A stretch of 36,487 nt of DNA from positions 1 to 36,487 of the forward strand of contig LXQE01000191.1 in the NCBI GenBank assembly GCA_003326195.1. The letters are read 5' to 3'. Below the pieces are notes generated by a model. That model saw nothing but the letters and a program-made list of their open reading frames with translations. It ran no database searches and was not told where the DNA came from. Within the stretch, counting starts at the first letter, position 1; each line of letters opens with the position of its first letter. This DNA comes from Nostoc punctiforme NIES-2108 (lineage in GTDB: Bacteria; Cyanobacteriota; Cyanobacteriia; Cyanobacteriales; Nostocaceae). The position numbers and the translations under genes were made by a program. Positions 33,538 through 36,487 of the stretch are shown in pieces.

Positions 33538-33753
33538 TCAAAGGTAAGAATTTACTTGTTTCCCCTGAGTTGACCATTTTTCATCTAGAAGGCGACAAGC
33601 GACATAAACAACATTTTGAGGATTGCGCTTGTGTCTGACATTCGTACCCCAGGAACGGACGGTATAATCACCTTCATAACCTAAGACAAGTGAAAGCTCG
33701 TCGTAAGTTAACTGCCATTTTTTCTTAAACTCAATTGGGTGCATAGTATTCAC
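33538..33753 (-). CDS. Small HTH-like protein, tandem paralogue B, 71 aa
   Basis: The protein is MHPIEFKKKWQLTYDELSLV followed by LGYEGDYTVRSWG, a short helix-turn-helix-like pattern (residues about 12-40), then RRNP-type basic residues (RHKRNPQNVVYVACRLLDEK). It is close to the protein encoded at 33936-34151, differing at about 13 of 71 positions. Such short XRE-like proteins usually bind operators; the duplicated upstream sequence CACCTATTTCAAGTAATTA (about 33750-33768) is a candidate target or a shared leader. The pair comes just after the ATPase gene, so either copy could regulate the leftward gene train. Confidence 0.75.
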   Translation of the reverse strand: MNTMHPIEFKKKWQLTYDELSLVLGYEGDYTVRSWGTNVRHKRNPQNVVYVACRLLDEKWSTQGKQVNSYL

Positions 33754-33935
33754 CTATTTCAAGTAATTAATTAGGAGTGTCTAGCGGACATTTGACTTAT
33801 AACGGGGTATCAAAAAAGATAGAAAACTTGTGCATAACCATCAATAAATCTTTGACTTACCCCGCACTCTAGCTTTGGTCAAATTATTTATTTATGTGTC
33901 TAATAGGTATCTAGCAGACACGCGGATATAAATTA
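33754..33935. promoter_or_regulatory. Spacer between the tandem HTH paralogues, probable promoter/operator
   Basis: This 182-bp AT-rich gap contains paired elements: GTGTCTAGCGGACA (about 33778-33791) and GTATCTAGCAGACAC (about 33907-33921); TTTGACTTATAACGGGGTA (about 33791-33809) and TTTGACTTACCCCGC (about 33852-33866), whose ACGGGGTA/TACCCCGC parts are also inverted. These repeats fit binding sites for the neighbouring HTH proteins. Confidence 0.45.
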
Positions 33936-34151
33936 TCAAAGGTAAGAATCTATTTGTTTACCCTCAGCAGACCATTTTTCATCTAGAAGGCGACAAGCGA
34001 CATAAACAACTTTTTGAGGGTTGCGCTTATGTCCTCCATTTATCCCCCAGCAACGGACAGTGAAATCACTTTCATAACCCAGGACAAGTGCTAGCTCGTT
34101 ATAAGTTAACTGCCACTTTTTCTTAAACTCAATTGGGTGCATAGTATTCAC
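33936..34151 (-). CDS. Small HTH-like protein, tandem paralogue A, 71 aa
   Basis: The design is the same as the downstream paralogue: MHPIEFKKKWQLTYNELALV, then LGYESDFTVRCWG (HTH-like), then GHKRNPQKVVYVACRLLDEK. The DNA of the two genes and their 5' leaders is strongly conserved at a 398-bp offset, showing a recent tandem duplication of about 230 bp. It lies 31 bp downstream of the ATPase stop and may be co-transcribed with it. DNA binding is inferred from the pattern. Confidence 0.75.
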   Translation of the reverse strand: MNTMHPIEFKKKWQLTYNELALVLGYESDFTVRCWGINGGHKRNPQKVVYVACRLLDEKWSAEGKQIDSYL

Positions 34152-34182
34152 CTATTTCAAGTAATTAGTTAACAGTGAAGAA

Positions 34183-35643
34183 CTAAGTATCAAAAGAAAT
34201 CGGCTTACCGTTGAAATGGTTGTAAATATCCTCTGGGTTAAACCAGCTTGGCAGTGTACGGTCTGCATCTTTCAACTCCTCGCCATTGTCATCAAGCAAG
34301 CCGCGAATAATCTTGACTCTGGACAGTGGGATTTTCCCGTTAGCTGAGAATTTCTGAATGAGGATTGTACCCGCCTCCCTCATTGCTTGTGTACCTTCTG
34401 GATAGCTTGAATTCGTGTCATTATGGGTAATACCAGTAACATTAACTTTTGCTTTTCTGGTGTCTGTCAGATGCAGTTTGTAAAACTTTTCTGCGGGTTC
34501 ACCAATCAATGATTTCAGGTTGGTGTACTCATCAATAAGCACTTGTTCAGGCGTGATAGTCGCAGGTTGCTCTAAGTCATTCTTCCCTTTAATTCTTAAT
34601 AGCCAATGCTCACACAGACTATCAAGCGCAGTACCTATCTCTAACTCGGACTCGGCAATATTTTGAGTATCAAGATATCGCCAAGATGAAGAGTTATCCC
34701 CAGTTGCGTGACGGTCAATTAAGTAGTAGATGGGAATCCCTAAGCAATGCTTTCTCACGAGAGCTATAGCCGCGCTCGTGTAAGTTTTACCTGACCCCTG
34801 GCGACCGATTAACCACAGTGGTGTTAAGTTGTCGATAATCTTCCACAGCCAGCCCTCTTCATGGGCTTTGAGCGCTTCTATCAGTTGGTTTGCTCGTTGT
34901 TGATCAACTGATTGCTGATTGTCACTGTCTGCGATCGCTCCCTTGGTTTTACCCTCAATCTTGCTGCGTTCCTGGTCAGCCTTGGCTTGATCTCTCAGGT
35001 TCTCAGCAATGGTTTTATCCATCACAGAATGATTAACAGCACGGGCTTTCATAAAATCCTCTAGCTGAATACGTGCCTTAGCGCGTTCGTTATCCTCATC
35101 GGTTAGCCCCAATTCTTTGCGAGAATGAACGTCTAGGTCAGTTAATCCATCTTTCAGGCGTTCAGTATAAAGCTGGGTTGAATGCTGCTTAATCTCACGT
35201 TTGTACTTATTATGCTGCCAAGTTGCATAGTCGCCAGTCTTTTCGAGTTCGCCCAATTCATAATCCGTGCGCTTGAGGCGTTGCGAACGCACGAGCAAAC
35301 AACCCACGACACCCCATAGCCCAATAACCGCAATCCCGTATCCAAGCAACTGATTAGGGTTATCTGTGGGCAAATCACGCACCCATTGAATTGCATCGCC
35401 CTTGTAGGGAATGATGCTGCCATACAGTCCGTAGCGTTGCCATTCTTCAGTGAGGACAAAACGCGGTTGATTACAAAAACGCTTATCCAAGGCTATTTGA
35501 CTATGTACGCCGTTTGCTGACCTTGGGCAGAACTGAATCTGTGTCAGGTCGTAAGGCTGACGTGTTTGCGATGTTGCCAGCCCAATGATTGCGGCTATAC
35601 CACACACACCAGCCAGCGCTAACTCGAAAACACCCTGTTTCAT
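34183..35643 (-). CDS. Membrane-anchored P-loop ATPase, coupling-protein/translocase-like, 486 aa
   Basis: Two N-terminal transmembrane segments (about residues 6-24 and 100-119) flank an ~75-residue periplasmic part with three Cys residues. A charged helical region (about 120-260) follows, then Walker A LIGRQGSGKTYTSAA (280-287 core), Walker B QVLIDEY (about 367-373) and a sensor-like stretch KAKVNVTGITHNDTN (about 397-411). The topology (two TM helices, small periplasmic loop, cytosolic motor) is that of VirD4/TraG coupling proteins and HerA/FtsK-like pumps, but the motor is short and the family is not certain. Its ATG overlaps the stop of the 189-aa membrane protein by 4 nt. With a relaxase and no T4SS on the plasmid, it could serve as a coupling or partition motor; this is inference. 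Confidence 0.75.
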   Translation of the reverse strand: MKQGVFELALAGVCGIAAIIGLATSQTRQPYDLTQIQFCPRSANGVHSQIALDKRFCNQPRFVLTEEWQRYGLYGSIIPYKGDAIQWVRDLPTDNPNQLLGYGIAVIGLWGVVGCLLVRSQRLKRTDYELGELEKTGDYATWQHNKYKREIKQHSTQLYTERLKDGLTDLDVHSRKELGLTDEDNERAKARIQLEDFMKARAVNHSVMDKTIAENLRDQAKADQERSKIEGKTKGAIADSDNQQSVDQQRANQLIEALKAHEEGWLWKIIDNLTPLWLIGRQGSGKTYTSAAIALVRKHCLGIPIYYLIDRHATGDNSSSWRYLDTQNIAESELEIGTALDSLCEHWLLRIKGKNDLEQPATITPEQVLIDEYTNLKSLIGEPAEKFYKLHLTDTRKAKVNVTGITHNDTNSSYPEGTQAMREAGTILIQKFSANGKIPLSRVKIIRGLLDDNGEELKDADRTLPSWFNPEDIYNHFNGKPISFDT

Positions 35644-36209
35644 TCTCGCCCCTTAAAAATAATTGCGATAGAACCAATGAATAAAGCCAACGCGACTGCA
35701 ATACTTACCCAAGGGTCTGATTGCGGGTTTTGTTTTTCAATGGTTTGGATGTCTTGGCTAATTTGCGTGACTGTTTCTTTAGTCAAATTCTCAAAATATT
35801 GATGGTCTTTGACTGCTAACCAAGTTGTGATACCTGCAAACACCAAGCCCCCAGCAGTTTTTATAAGATTTTGCATATTATCTACCTCTAATCCATCACT
35901 GTTGTAATTAACTCTCAAGCCCGTTAGCCCAGCGAGAGAGCCAACGCTGCATATAGAAAATGAGAGCGAAATTGCCAACCAGAGATTAACGCCGCCACCA
36001 GTTATTAAGAGATATTTAGCTATAAAGAATCCCGTAGAATTTAGCGACCAACCAACAAAGAATCGAGTCAATTTGTCAGTTGTATTGATAACGTCTTTGC
36101 GGTGCTGCTTGCGCGATTCCAGGTGTGATATCAAGTCTTTTGGTAACGGCGTATCTGGGGCGATTTCGCTTACTACTTCGTCTTGTGACTCTTCAATGTC
36201 GAATGTCAT
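35640..36209 (-). CDS. Four-pass membrane protein, 189 aa
   Basis: The acidic N-terminus (about 50 residues) is cytoplasmic. It is followed by hydrophobic segments at about 51-69, 74-96, 114-132 and 166-186, with a helical charged loop between the last two. The start ATG is at 36207-36209; the first codons also appear at the left window end. No family is recognised. Overlap with the ATPase gene (ATGA) means the two are made together, and it probably forms a membrane complex with the ATPase. The 217-aa gene precedes it across the circle junction with a 64-nt gap carrying a stem-loop. Confidence 0.7.
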   Translation of the reverse strand: MTFDIEESQDEVVSEIAPDTPLPKDLISHLESRKQHRKDVINTTDKLTRFFVGWSLNSTGFFIAKYLLITGGGVNLWLAISLSFSICSVGSLAGLTGLRVNYNSDGLEVDNMQNLIKTAGGLVFAGITTWLAVKDHQYFENLTKETVTQISQDIQTIEKQNPQSDPWVSIAVALALFIGSIAIIFKGRE

Positions 36210-36487
36210 ATCTGTATCAGAATATTTCTCGAACCCGTCAGCACTCGGCTAAAGTTATTGACGGGTTTAGTTATTAGAAACCTATTAGGGCATCTTTGAT
36301 TTTTTGTACAATTGAGCGCCCTGCATATTGCTTTTTAGGTTTAAAGTCGTCACGAGCGTTATCACCCATTTCTAAGTAATACTTACCCAGTTCTCTATCA
36401 TGTTGCAAGTCAATTGTTTGTTGTCTAATATCTGTCTGCAATTCTGCCTGTAACATCTTATATTCACCGTCAACTTGCATCATGTGT
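36194..36487. repeat. Terminal redundancy, right copy
   Basis: Identical to 6-299. It includes the intergenic stem-loop and the 3' part of the 217-aa gene. Confidence 0.9.
36274..36487 (-). CDS. 3' part of the 217-aa coiled-coil gene (duplicate from end overlap)
   Basis: This is the same sequence as 86-299 and encodes the last ~70 residues of the 217-aa protein. It is cut by the window end and is not a separate gene on the circular molecule. Confidence 0.9.
   Translation of the reverse strand, partial: HMMQVDGEYKMLQAELQTDIRQQTIDLQHDRELGKYYLEMGDNARDDFKPKKQYAGRSIVQKIKDALIGF

Noticed and set aside
33464..33577. N-terminal hydrophobic extension of the Api92-like protein
   Set aside because: It overlaps the upstream HTH gene, is unlike the family, and a GTG with a strong ribosome-binding site gives the normal start.
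1..36487. tRNA or rRNA genes
   Set aside because: No cloverleaf-like or rRNA-like sequence was noticed on reading; a covariance-model scan was not possible.

Overview
The window looks like one circular, mobilizable plasmid of a filamentous (Nostoc-like) cyanobacterium, opened at an arbitrary point. Bases 6-299 recur identically at 36194-36487, so the circle would be about 36,188 bp. A cyanobacterial host is suggested by the HIP1-like GCGATCGC octamers scattered through the genes, a CyRepA1-type replication protein, a cyanobacterial-style ParA (AGGVAKTT Walker A), short SDR-like GGCTACGCC repeats and a cyanobacterial filamentous-haemagglutinin-type exoprotein.

Layout. (1) From 3598 leftwards through the circle junction to 34183 runs a long minus-strand gene train: small unknown proteins, coiled-coil proteins, membrane proteins and, at its end, a membrane-anchored P-loop ATPase (486 aa). 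Two tandem 71-aa HTH-like paralogues, a frameshifted Api92-like gene and a strong hairpin follow. (2) 3817-9994 (+) is the replication block: a ribbon-helix-helix repressor with an operator-rich promoter, a 561-aa protein with a C-terminal XRE helix-turn-helix, three 22-bp iterons next to AT-rich DNA, and the 1185-aa CyRepA1-like primase/helicase. (3) 9934-12030 holds a small gene, an HNH endonuclease gene and a decayed IS4-superfamily element; the area is bracketed by a 61-bp palindromic direct repeat whose left copy lies inside the rep gene. (4) 12113-13210 encodes a secreted alpha/beta hydrolase with a PEP-CTERM-like tail. (5) 13320-16305 is the mobilization block: about ten copies of CNGCTACGCY spaced mostly about 30 bp apart, a candidate oriT, MobC and a relaxase fused to a TOPRIM-like domain. 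(6) 16528-20366 holds a small membrane protein, the wreck of a helicase paralogue, ParA, ParB and a DUF2157 membrane protein. parB itself carries three perfect copies, and one degenerate copy, of the 16-bp palindrome CCCATAACGTTATGGG (probable parS); another copy lies at 20493.

(7) 20633-27871 resembles a defence island: a 961-aa SF1 (UPF1/AAA_12-like) helicase, a 466-aa protein with a PD-(D/E)XK signature and no ATG start, a 459-aa protein with a nuclease-like E...PD...E pattern, and an AbiEi/AbiEii-type toxin-antitoxin pair. (8) 28023-32243 carries a single-domain tyrosine recombinase, an NTF2/SnoaL-like protein and a secreted two-partner-secretion exoprotein.

The plasmid therefore encodes replication, partition and mobilization but no recognisable type IV secretion channel. 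The two best candidates for undescribed biology are the helicase plus two nuclease-like proteins (20633-26444) and the ATPase/membrane/coiled-coil gene train that crosses the junction. The most striking DNA-level finding is the array of probable parS sites embedded in frame in parB.
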